Of a stretch of 64,000 bases of DNA, positions 1 through 8,000 are shown one piece after another. Location of the stretch: positions 1-64,000 of the forward strand of contig NZ_CM007612.1 of NCBI RefSeq assembly GCF_001904615.1, in the 5' to 3' direction. The position numbers were made by a program, and so were the translations under genes. Under the pieces are notes generated by a model that saw only the letters and a list, made by a program, of their open reading frames with translations, did no database searches and was not told where the DNA came from. Numbering within the stretch: the first letter of the stretch is position 1; every line of letters begins with the position of its first letter. This DNA is from [Limnothrix rosea] IAM M-220. GTDB lineage: Bacteria > Cyanobacteriota > Cyanobacteriia > Cyanobacteriales > MRBY01.

Positions 1-147
1 TTGAAGCTTAGCACGATTATTGAAAACCAGTATTGTTGTCTGGTTATAAAGCTAACAAGTTGACAAGCTAACTTGGTTTGAAGCTTAGCACGATTATTGA
101 AAACCAGTATTGTTGTCTGGTTATAAAGCTAACAAGTTGACAAGCTA
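1..147. repeat. Two tandem copies of a 77-bp-period direct repeat
   Basis: Positions 1-70 recur exactly at 78-147, separated by a 7-bp non-repeated spacer, so the period is 77 bp. Each copy contains a short dyad, AACCAG-N9-CTGGTT (25-45 and 102-122), and a second weaker one in the distal part. The array starts at the first base of the window and may continue outside it. No reading frame explains it. The position next to a serine recombinase gene suggests recombination or accessory sites; plasmid iterons or a centromere are alternatives. Confidence 0.85.
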
Positions 148-295
148 TAAAGTTTAGTTGACGGCGATCACCTCCCAGCACATTTTGGAAAAGCTTTATT
201 TCTGACCTATTTCAAGCTCGTAAGTCAATAGTTTCGCAATGAATCGTGATGCTTTGGGGCATTGTCAATAATGAGGGCGTACAAGTTATTTGAAT

Positions 296-328
296 AATCT
301 GTACTGTAGAATGCTGTTATTACAGATT
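296..328. promoter_or_regulatory. 33-bp dyad in front of the recombinase gene (possible crossover or operator site)
   Basis: AATCTGTA at 296-303 and TACAGATT at 321-328 form perfect 8-bp arms around a 17-bp centre, 15 bp before the recombinase start. Resolvase subsites are partial dyads of roughly this size, so a recombination site or an autoregulatory operator is plausible. Function is inferred from position and symmetry only. Confidence 0.45.
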
Positions 329-343
329 GAGTAAATATTTCAA

Positions 344-1045
344 GTGAAATTGGTTGGCTATGTGCGGGTGAGCTCGGAGGGCCAGCGGGAAAATACCTCT
401 CTTCCGGAGCAGATGAGACGGATTCAGGCTTATTGTGATGCCTATGGTCATGAGCTAGTGCATCTGTATCAAGAAGTAGGTAGTGGCAAAAATACAGAGG
501 ATCGTCCGCAATTTCTCGCGGCGATGGATCATGTCGCAATGGATGCAGATGGGATTATTGCGATTAAGTTGGATCGGATTGCGCGGAACTGTCGGGATGT
601 GTTGACTCTTGTGGAAGATATTTTGCAGCCGAATAATAAGGTTTTGGTATTGCTGGATCTGAATGTGGATACGTCAACTTCGATGGGAAAGATGGTGTTG
701 ACAATGATGGCGGCGGTGGCAGAATTAGAACGTTCTCAAATTAGTGAACGGACGCAAGGTGGGCGAAAAGCGAAGGCAGAAAAAGGTGGATATGCTTATG
801 GTGCGCCTGCGTTTGGATTTAAATCTGTGGATGGAGAGTTAGTAATTAAATCGGATGAAATAGAAGTAATTGATGTGATTCGTCGGCACCATAAATCGGG
901 TAAAAGTTTGCGGGCGATCGCTGATTATCTGAATCAACAAGGTTATAAACCAAAGCGTGGAGATAAGTGGCAGCACACGAGTGTGAAATGTGTTTTAGAT
1001 CGACTTTATTCCAGATATAAAGACCACAAAAAATTCAGGAAATAG
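344..1045 (+). CDS. Serine recombinase (resolvase/invertase family), 233 aa
   Basis: The N-terminal ~140 residues form a resolvase catalytic domain. The sequence opens with GYVRVSS, which supplies the catalytic serine (about residue 10) and Arg8, and later has LDRIARN and a long helical segment around MAAVAELERSQISERT. A C-terminal part (about 150-225) resembles a shortened 'recombinase' DNA-binding domain. At 233 aa it is longer than Tn3-type resolvases (~185) but far shorter than large serine integrases. It starts at GTG, with no strong ribosome-binding site. It probably resolves plasmid multimers or is the remnant of a mobile element; the tandem repeats and dyad just upstream are candidate substrates. 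It is clearly different from the TnpR at 49.5-50.1 kb. Confidence 0.9.
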   Translation: MKLVGYVRVSSEGQRENTSLPEQMRRIQAYCDAYGHELVHLYQEVGSGKNTEDRPQFLAAMDHVAMDADGIIAIKLDRIARNCRDVLTLVEDILQPNNKVLVLLDLNVDTSTSMGKMVLTMMAAVAELERSQISERTQGGRKAKAEKGGYAYGAPAFGFKSVDGELVIKSDEIEVIDVIRRHHKSGKSLRAIADYLNQQGYKPKRGDKWQHTSVKCVLDRLYSRYKDHKKFRK

Positions 1046-1166
1046 AGTGATGTAATTTAAATTGAAGGTAATTTCTAGTAAAAATGGAGCCTTTTAGCAA
1101 AAAAAGTGTCCGAATCATTCATAATAGCAATAGCATAGAATTAAATGTGTATTGAATGTTTAAATT

Positions 1167-1454
1167 ATGCTTGATCTAACCCAAGATATCCGCTCCCTGA
1201 CTGAGTTCAAGCGCAACACCAGTGAACTCGTTGACAATCTCAAACGTACAAAACATCCCCTAGTGCTGACTGTGAATGGCAAAGCCGAGCTAGTTGTTCA
1301 AGATGCCGAATCCTACCAAGCCTTATTAAATGCTGCGGAACTGCTCGAAACTCTGAAGGGAATTAAGCGTGGTCTAGAGCAAATGCAAGCAGGACAGGGT
1401 AGACCTGCCGAAGACTTTTTCGCTGAAATATTCGAGCAATTGGATGATGTTTGA
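1167..1454 (+). CDS. Phd/YefM-family antitoxin, 95 aa
   Basis: The N-terminal half has the Phd/YefM layout: a SLTEFKRNTSELVDNLK helix followed by PLVLTVNGKAELVVQDAE, the beta-strand core that binds the operator. The C-terminal acidic helical tail normally wraps the cognate toxin. In intact modules the toxin gene follows immediately; here the next 180 bp holds only the C-terminal third of a RelE/ParE toxin. The protein is therefore probably an orphan antitoxin that could still repress its own promoter or neutralise a related toxin. The start is the ATG at 1167, without a strong ribosome-binding site. Confidence 0.85.
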   Translation: MLDLTQDIRSLTEFKRNTSELVDNLKRTKHPLVLTVNGKAELVVQDAESYQALLNAAELLETLKGIKRGLEQMQAGQGRPAEDFFAEIFEQLDDV

Positions 1455-1471
1455 TGGGCGAAAAATATTAA

Positions 1472-1630
1472 GTTATTATCCAGTCGGAGACAGAAATTCG
1501 GCAGCTTCTCTATGGCAAAGGGAAAAACGCCTATCGCATACTTTTCATCGTCGCCGAGCAAACGGTACAGGTTATCTATGTGCGACATGCAGCGCAAGAG
1601 CCTTTAGTTCCTGAAGAGGAAGAAGAGTAA
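1472..1630 (+). pseudogene. C-terminal remnant of a RelE/ParE-type toxin
   Basis: Reading from 1472 gives a 52-residue frame containing EIRQLLYGKGKNAYRILF and VIYVRHAAQEP, the typical C-terminal strands of plasmid RelE/ParE toxins. The frame is closed by a TAA immediately upstream (1469-1471) and has no start codon. About the first 40-50 residues of a normal ~95-aa toxin are missing. It follows the Phd-type antitoxin, as expected for a degraded toxin-antitoxin operon. Toxin activity is very unlikely. Confidence 0.75.
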
Positions 1631-1743
1631 TTTGGTTGCGGACATCGAATGGAGGGGCGATCGCCTTTCTCTTTTCTCTTTCATGATGATGTGATTTCTT
1701 GCAAAGTAAAAAAGGGCAAGGAACATTAGGCGATCGCCAAGTT

Positions 1744-2165
1744 TTATGTCGTTTCTTTGGGTCGAATTGAGAACCGTTTTTGAGAGCGATAGAAACAGAC
1801 ATCGAACTCTAGAAAAAAGTTGACCTGTCCTAGAATTAGCGGTACTTGTGGAGCCTGTGTCCATGCCCAAATTAGATTTACTGGAGCAAATTCGCTGATG
1901 ATTGTCGAGGTCATCACAACACGAGCTTCATACTGTGCAAGATTGCCGGTTAATTGGACAGTCGTTGTTTCGTTATTCCACTGTAAACCCAATATCAAGC
2001 CAGCTTCGTATGGCAAAACATTCACACTAGTCCGGTGTCGAGTAATCCGACTGTTTCGGTAGCTTGTTCGCCATAGATTAGTGTTAGGGGAAGAGAGGGG
2101 CGTAAGCTAGCTTCACCCAAATTTGAATCAACAGGGATGAAGGGAAAGGTTACATCATTATTCAT
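1744..2165 (-). pseudogene. Retropepsin-like aspartic protease gene broken by a frameshift at the DTG active site
   Basis: From the ATG at 2165 the minus strand reads a plausible N-terminus (MNNDVTFPFIPVDS...) up to GLLDTG, the catalytic aspartate motif, and then meets a stop. One base would have to be added at about 2027-2032 to continue into the second frame (NVLPYEAGLILGL ... LILGQVNFFLEFDVCFYR), which has the sequence style of small cyanobacterial retropepsin-like proteins. The joined product would be about 140 aa. The start overlaps the end of the upstream 82-aa gene by 8 bp, so the two formed an operon. The disruption falls beside the catalytic Asp, so the gene is probably dead unless a sequencing error or ribosomal frameshift restores it. 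Confidence 0.7.
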
Positions 2166-2406
2166 GGTTTACTCCCTTAGCTGCGTCCAAAATTTGCAGC
2201 ATTGTTGCAGCGGCTTCGGTTGCATTGTAAGGAGACCATACAGGATAGGCTTGATCTGCTGGAATAAGCTCTGGCTCTGATTCGGCAAGTTCGGCGATTA
2301 GGGTTTGAATAATCTGAAACTTATCGGCGCGAGGCAGATTTAGCAGGGTGGACATCAGCTTGGTAGTAACCATTGAAATCTTTTGTTCGTAGGATTCTTG
2401 TTCCAT
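2158..2406 (-). CDS. Small acidic hypothetical protein, 82 aa
   Basis: I do not recognise a named family. The protein is mostly helical (TKLMSTLLNLPRADKFQIIQTLIAELAE) and then has a Pro/Tyr/Trp stretch, YPVWSPYNATEAAATMLQIL. Its last codons overlap the start of the aspartic-protease pseudogene by 8 bp, so the two were translationally coupled. It lies downstream of and on the same strand as the ParM operon, separated from it by about 60 bp. Function is unknown; a partner or substrate of the protease is one guess. Confidence 0.6.
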   Translation of the reverse strand: MEQESYEQKISMVTTKLMSTLLNLPRADKFQIIQTLIAELAESEPELIPADQAYPVWSPYNATEAAATMLQILDAAKGVNHE

Positions 2407-2467
2407 TTTACGAGAGAGACAATCAGAATTAGACTTTTTGCTTTAGGGCGATCGCCCTACTCATCCA

Positions 2468-2677
2468 TCAAGACAAAAATAACTGTGTCGAGAAGATGCC
2501 GAGAACAAAGGCAATCGTCACCAAAACCAGCACCGAAAAAACAGAGCCAAACAAGCGATCAAATTCCCGCCGTTTGCGCCGCCGAAACGAGATGACCTGT
2601 TCAATCTTTGCCTGTTGAATGGCAAGTTGTTTTTCCTTGAGGGCGATCGCCCGTTCATGTTCCCGACAAAAATCCAT
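2468..2677 (-). CDS. Small membrane protein with basic coiled N-terminus, 69 aa
   Basis: The first ~45 residues are a charged helix (HERAIALKEKQLAIQQAKIEQVISFRRRKRREFDR) and the C-terminal ~25 form one transmembrane segment (VFSVLVLVTIAFVLGIFSTQLF). I choose the ATG at 2677 because its first base is the last base of the upstream stop codon, giving tight coupling to the 165-aa gene. A TTG three bases earlier is possible. It is the last tightly linked gene of the ParM operon and could tether a component to the membrane, but this is inference. Confidence 0.6.
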   Translation of the reverse strand: MDFCREHERAIALKEKQLAIQQAKIEQVISFRRRKRREFDRLFGSVFSVLVLVTIAFVLGIFSTQLFLS

Positions 2678-3174
2678 CAAGTATCGGAGGAGGAACTCTC
2701 TGGCAGCGCAGGCGACTCCCCCGGCAAAATCTGCGCCTCAAGGGAATCCGCCCCCAAAACCCGCTCAAATGCCCGTTGCATCTCCCCCGAAGCCACTAAA
2801 CCATTCAACTTTTCCCAATATTTGCGGACAATGTACCGCCTCACCTGCTCCTGTTGTTGCTTGATAATGTAGGGTGCTTCCCCCGCAAACCGTTGGGCGA
2901 TCGCCGCCAACTGTTGATCAATTAGACTTGTGAGCTGCGGATCTAAATCCATATCCACTGCATCCATGCAATCAGCCGACGGATTTTTGATGAGGGCGAT
3001 CGCCTCTTGGTAAGTCTTCTTTTCCTGTCGAACCAAATGCCAAATTTGATCAAGAATCTGGATTTGCTCAGGAGAAAATTCCTCCGTATCGATATCAATA
3101 TCTAAAGCTCGGAGAACTTCATTAACCTTAGTGATCGAAGTGCTGTATTTCTCGACAATGTTCTGCTTATTCAT
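2677..3174 (-). CDS. Hypothetical ParM-operon protein, possible DNA-binding adaptor, 165 aa
   Basis: No family is recognised with certainty. The N-terminal ~60 residues (YSTSITKVNEVLRALDIDID ... IWHLVRQEKKTYQEAIALIK) look like a helical DNA-binding module, the middle is helical and acidic, and a basic helix (EQVRRYIVRKYWEKLNGL) precedes a Ser/Asp-rich tail. A GAGG ribosome-binding site lies about 9 nt before the ATG. It is the third gene after the actin homologue. By analogy with ParMRC systems one of the small downstream proteins should be the centromere-binding adaptor; this and the 119-aa protein are the two candidates. Confidence 0.65.
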   Translation of the reverse strand: MNKQNIVEKYSTSITKVNEVLRALDIDIDTEEFSPEQIQILDQIWHLVRQEKKTYQEAIALIKNPSADCMDAVDMDLDPQLTSLIDQQLAAIAQRFAGEAPYIIKQQQEQVRRYIVRKYWEKLNGLVASGEMQRAFERVLGADSLEAQILPGESPALPESSSSDT

Positions 3175-3187
3175 GAGTTAATTACCT

Positions 3188-3547
3188 CTAAAAAGTATTT
3201 TTTGCGAATAATTGGGGTGTAAAAAAAGGCTTAGACTCAGCATCATCCATATCAAGATCTGTCTGCTCTTCCCCTGAATCTAGAATTGAAGATGTAGAAG
3301 AAACAGAATTAATTAGAGCCGTTAAATGAGTGATCTCTTGATGTAAACGTCGGATAGAAATTTCAGCTTGGCGACAAACCTGTTCAGATGAAGCCCCTTG
3401 TTTATGCAAGAGATGGGGATAATACAAAATGAGTAAGGTATCCTCCAATTCCTTTTGGAAACTTCGACCCTCACTTTGTTTGATGTCCTCCAAAATTTGT
3501 TGTAAAGGACTATTCTCTTCACTGCGAAAAAAATGTTTTTTAGTCAT
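3188..3547 (-). CDS. Hypothetical ParM-operon protein, candidate ParR-like adaptor, 119 aa
   Basis: The gene follows the actin homologue by 11 bp and has a clear GAGGAAA ribosome-binding site. The central part (RSFQKELEDTLLILYYPHLL, then SSEQVCRQAEISIRRLHQEI) is predicted to be two to three helices, and the C-terminal third is acidic, low-complexity and probably disordered. Size and position match a ParR-type adaptor that would bind centromere repeats and cap ParM filaments, but no ribbon-helix-helix signature is obvious. The function is therefore inferred from position only. Confidence 0.65.
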   Translation of the reverse strand: MTKKHFFRSEENSPLQQILEDIKQSEGRSFQKELEDTLLILYYPHLLHKQGASSEQVCRQAEISIRRLHQEITHLTALINSVSSTSSILDSGEEQTDLDMDDAESKPFFTPQLFAKNTF

Positions 3548-3558
3548 ACTTATTTCCT

Positions 3559-4548
3559 CTATAAACTTTGCAGTAGTCCATAACAGTCGGCGAGGCGACG
3601 TGCCATCACCCGATCTTTAAGACCCGATTTCAAGACTGCACGAGATAAATGATTTGCCCAGCTAACTTTCCCCGACAAATGAGCAATAATTTTGTCTTCG
3701 AGGAGTATCGCTGCACCCCCACCACAGACCGCATAATCAATGGGTTGTTGCTCATCCAAAAACAGTTGAATTTGCTGCCAATAGAGAGGTAAACAAACCT
3801 GAACTGCCCGTTGAATATCTGCATGGAGATGTTCACCAGAGAAAATCATTTCCGCTAAAGCAATCTCATCCTTATGCCCAGTGCGTTGGCGTACCTCTTG
3901 GACTAACCAGCGAAAGCCGAGATTATTCGTCACCGATTCCGCCAGAGCCGGAGAACCATTTTCCGTGACGAGCCAAGATGCATTGCGATGACCGATTACC
4001 AACACCGCAACCCGTGCCGATTGTCGGTCAATTTTTGGTGGTAAACCTTGCAGAAAAAGCCCCGCCCCTTCCGGACAGATGGTGATCTCGTTAATCTCCA
4101 AAGAGAGCGATCGCCCACAATATTGGACAAGATCCTGAGCCAGCATTAACGCCTCTTCCAGCTGATCTTTCGTGACGTATTCATCAAAAGGCAGCAGAAT
4201 ACCCAGATCAATCGGGCGTTTTTCCCGCGTAATAGTCGTCTGTATATGGGCTAAAACCCCCAATATTTTGTAGAGAGCCTTCACATGTTTCAGCTCATCG
4301 TTCCGAATAGCAGAACCCTGAAATTTTTTGGCGATCGCCCCAAGGAGATAACAAGAATCAGCATGACTAACCCAAGCATTCTCAATATGAGTGGAGCCAA
4401 TGCCCCATGAAGAAGAGCGCGGATAGTCAGGTGGTACAGCCGCACAATAGGGAGACATCGAGAAACATTGCGTGGAGCCATCATCCACTTGATAAGCCAC
4501 TTTAGTCGCACTACTGCCGGGGTCAATCACAATTTTGAGTTTGGACAT
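3559..4548 (-). CDS. parM: ParM/StbA-like actin-type plasmid segregation ATPase, 329 aa
   Basis: The actin/Hsp70 fold signatures appear in order: phosphate-1 loop IDPGSSATKVAY near residues 8-19, the PEGAGLFLQ segment at ~160, phosphate-2-like AVLVIGHRNASWLV at ~185, and the adenosine motif YAVCGGGAAILLE at ~280. Length matches ParM (~320 aa). ParM polymerises with ATP and pushes sister plasmids apart through a ParR/parC complex in the cytoplasm. A strong AGGAGG lies 7 nt before the ATG at 4548. Three small genes follow on the same strand, and the 11-bp repeat array at 4891-4967 lies upstream. An Alp-type actin is an alternative to ParM in the strict sense. Confidence 0.88.
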   Translation of the reverse strand: MSKLKIVIDPGSSATKVAYQVDDGSTQCFSMSPYCAAVPPDYPRSSSWGIGSTHIENAWVSHADSCYLLGAIAKKFQGSAIRNDELKHVKALYKILGVLAHIQTTITREKRPIDLGILLPFDEYVTKDQLEEALMLAQDLVQYCGRSLSLEINEITICPEGAGLFLQGLPPKIDRQSARVAVLVIGHRNASWLVTENGSPALAESVTNNLGFRWLVQEVRQRTGHKDEIALAEMIFSGEHLHADIQRAVQVCLPLYWQQIQLFLDEQQPIDYAVCGGGAAILLEDKIIAHLSGKVSWANHLSRAVLKSGLKDRVMARRLADCYGLLQSL

Positions 4549-5078
4549 AAATTTTCCTCCTGAGTGTTAAGAGGAAAAACCCCGAAAAAAACAGATAAAG
4601 AGCCGCCAAGTTGTGACGCAAGTTTCCAAAGAGTTCTCCGATCAGACCGTCATCCCCATGAACTAACCTTGCCTTCCGGTAAAAACTTTGGCTCAAAAAT
4701 TTTCGACATTGCGAAAAAAAATCACATCATAGGATCAAGTCTTGAGAAGTATATTTGTATTGCCGTTAGAACTGGTGGCTAAGTGCCGGCTGTTTGCCGC
4801 TCGTTTGGTCGTGATTTGCTAAAACTCAAGCAGATAAAAAATTTCTATTCGCAGTAAAGGCCAAATTATGTTGGCTTATTGAGAAAACCGACCAAATAAA
4901 GAGCAAATCATTACCAAATAATCACCAAATAGCTACCAATCAACAACCATTCACTACCCATTACTTACTAGTCATCCAGAGAAAATTTCCCCACACATTA
5001 CGCACCTCTGGAAGTCCTTTTTTGAAATATCCGAATTTTCCATCAGATTTGCCCTAGAAAATTAGGACAGAAATTTTG
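4549..5078. other. 530-bp divergent intergenic region between parM and the relaxase gene
   Basis: This gap separates the leftward partition operon from the rightward relaxase gene and should hold both promoters. It contains the 11-bp repeat array described separately. A 72-codon open frame at 4564-4782 looks non-coding. MobF relaxases often lie beside their nick site, so an origin of transfer may also be here, but I could not identify one from sequence. Confidence 0.5.
4891..4967. repeat. Seven contiguous 11-bp direct repeats, candidate parC-like centromere
   Basis: Aligned at exact 11-bp steps from 4891: ACCAAATAAAG, AGCAAATCATT, ACCAAATAATC, ACCAAATAGCT, ACCAATCAACA, ACCATTCACTA, CCCATTACTTA. 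The left part of the unit (ACCAAAT or ACCA) is conserved and the right part drifts. An 11-bp period repeats a site on nearly the same face of the helix, and plasmid R1 parC also uses 11-bp repeats bound by ParR. The array lies about 340 bp upstream of parM. Binding sites for a relaxase accessory protein at an origin of transfer are the main alternative. Confidence 0.65.
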
Positions 5079-8000
5079 ATGATGCTAACAATTGCGACGA
5101 TGACACCAGCAAAAGCTGGCAGTTACTACAAAGAAAATTATTACGAAGAAGAAGACCAAGTTGAATTTTCTGAGTGGTGGGGAAAAGGTGCAGAGTCGCT
5201 GGGGCTGTCAGGTCAGATCAACGATCCGAAAGTCTTTCGTCATATGTTGCAGGGTTTGACAGCAGATGGTCAGACAAAACTACGGGCAGCTCCACCGAGA
5301 GGAAAAGAAGCAAGGGCAGGCACTGATTTAACATTTTCAGCACCGAAATCAATCTCAATAGCCGCTTTGGTAAATGGAGAAAGGCAATTACTCGAAGCCC
5401 ATAATCGAGTGGTAGACCGAATGTTGAACCTGATTCAAGAACGATATGCAGAAACTCGCGTCAAAAAACAGCATCAAAAAATTGATAATTTGTGCGTTGC
5501 TAAATTCCTGCATGATACGAACCGGGAGCTAGAACCGAATTTGCATACCCATTGTCTGGTGATGAATATCGCCCAAGATGAGTCAGGAGTATGGCGTTCC
5601 GCAGCTAATCGAAAGCTATATCGACACAGAATATTGTTGGGGAGAATGTATCAAAATGAGTTGGCATATGAAGTGCAAAAGCTGGGCTATGAGATTGAAA
5701 TCAGAAGGGATGGTTATTTTGAACTGAAAGGCTACACGCGAGAACAGATAGAAGGATTCAGCGATCGCCACCAGCAGATCCTCGACTATCTCGAAACAGA
5801 AGGGTTAGAAGATACCACCGAGAACCGCATTACAGCCCTATTTGCCACCCGTAAAACCAAGCAAAAAAATGTAGATCGCCGAGAACTCCAGCAGCAATGG
5901 CAAGCCGAAGCGCAAAAATTAGACATCACACATCCCACCCCAAAACCATCACCTCAAAAAGTCGAAAGCAATGTGCCGGAGTTGGTGGCCCAAGCCATCC
6001 GCCATAACGAAGAACGCACCGCCATCTTCACGAGCGAAGATCTTGAAAGCTTTGTGGTGAGCCAACCTACAGGTCAATCCTTCGATGAAATAGAGACGGC
6101 GATCAAAGCTAATCCCCGACTCATTCGCCGAGGAGATCGCCCAGCTAAATTTGCAACAGAGGAAAGCCTAGAGCGCGAAAAAATGACCGTTGCAATCATG
6201 CTAGACGGTCAAAACCGACTGCCGCCAATACTCCAAAATCAGGAAATCCATCTTCCTGAAAACCTCACAATCTCCCAAACCGTTGCCATTAACCATGCCC
6301 TGAAGAGCCAAGACCGTATTGTGGGCTGGGTGGGAGTTGCCGGAGCCGGAAAAACCTTCACCCTGAAAACCTTGGTAAATATTGCCAAAAATCAAGGAAT
6401 TGAAATATCCGGCTTTGCCCCCGATGCCAGTAGTGCCGAAGTATTAGGCGATGAAATCAACATCACGACCAATACTGTCGCGTACCATCTCCTCGAAAAC
6501 AGTGAACCCTCAACCAAACGAAAACTGTGGATTATTGACGAAGCTGGAAAACTGTCCGCCCAAGAAGCCTATGACTTACTACAAAAATCCAGATTTTATA
6601 ATGCCCAATTATTATTAGTCGGAGATCCCAAACAACTAACCGCCGTCAATGCTGGTGCACCCTTTAAATCCCTCATTGATAACGGTTTAAGCAGTAGCCA
6701 ATTAAAAGATTTTCTCCGACAAAAAGACCCCATTTTGGCGCGGGCAGTCCAACTCACTTATTACAACCTTGGCGCAGAATCCATTGTCTGGCTAAACAAA
6801 CATGACAAAATCACCGAAAGCGAATCCCTCGAAGCAAGAGCCGAACAAATTGCCGCGACTTATTTAGACCTTACAGAAACAGAACGGAGTCAAACCCTAG
6901 TCTTGTCAGGTACTCACCGCGAACGTCACGCCATCACTTCACGAATTCGGCAAGGATTAAAACAAGAAAAAAAGCTTACCGACCAAGACTTCATCATAAA
7001 TATTCTCAGCCGTAAAAATATGACTGAAGAGCAGAAACAACATGCCCGATTTTATGAAGTGGGCGATGTCCTGATTCCTTTAAAAAATCATAATTGCTTG
7101 AAACGTTCCCAGCGTTATCAAATCACTAAAATCGAAGCCGAAAACATCACCTTAGATGACCGCATTACCCTAAACTTCAAAGGCTTCAAATATCCACTCT
7201 CAACCGAAGTTTTCACCCAACACCACCTGAATATCGCTGAGGGCGATCGCCTGAAATGGACGAGAAATAACCGCAAAGATAAACGCTTCAACGGGCGGGA
7301 ATTCACCATTCAAGCCATTGACCCAGAAACAAGAATAGCAAAAGTTACCTACGATTCAGGTCGCCAAGATCAATTCTCCCTCGATGATTGCAACCATGTA
7401 GATCACGCCATTGTGGGCACAGTCTACTCTAGCCAAGGCAAAACCACAGACCGAGTTTTAGTCAGTTTTGGCAATGATCCGACCGTCAACCGCGAAAGCG
7501 TTTTAGTTGCCCTATCCCGCGCTAAATATGACGCACAAATCTGGACACCCAACGCCCAGAAATTAGCAGAACTAGCCGATATTTCCTATAACCAAACCAA
7601 CCCATCCGAACTGCTCAAAGAACAGGGCATCAAATTACCGCCCCCACCTGCCCCTCTGCACATTGAAGAAAAACATTGGTTGGAGCGAGTCGAAGCCTCC
7701 GGCATTGCCCCAGAAGTTGCCGCATTAAATGCCATTTCCCTAAAAGAAATGGATGTCTACGAACACTTGCTAGATAAGCATTTAGCCACCTTGGGCAGTG
7801 GACAGTTTGTGACCCAACGAATGAAGCGGGTGATGGATAAATATGCCACCGTTGCCGAGGGAGGCGTTTGGGCAGATGGCGGCATCGATGCGACAAAACT
7901 CCCCCATTTGCAACCCGGACAAGTTCCCCCCGAAAAAGAATTTGGAGAGTTTAAAGCCGACCAGCCCCGTTTAGATGAATATAAAACCCAGAAAAAAGGC

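Noticed and set aside
1-147. Possible CRISPR array
   Set aside because: Only two copies of a long 70-bp unit with a 7-bp spacer; no short palindromic repeat with unique ~35-bp spacers and no cas genes.
4564-4782. 72-codon open frame upstream of parM
   Set aside because: Composition is not protein-like, there is no ribosome-binding site, and it overlaps the control region.
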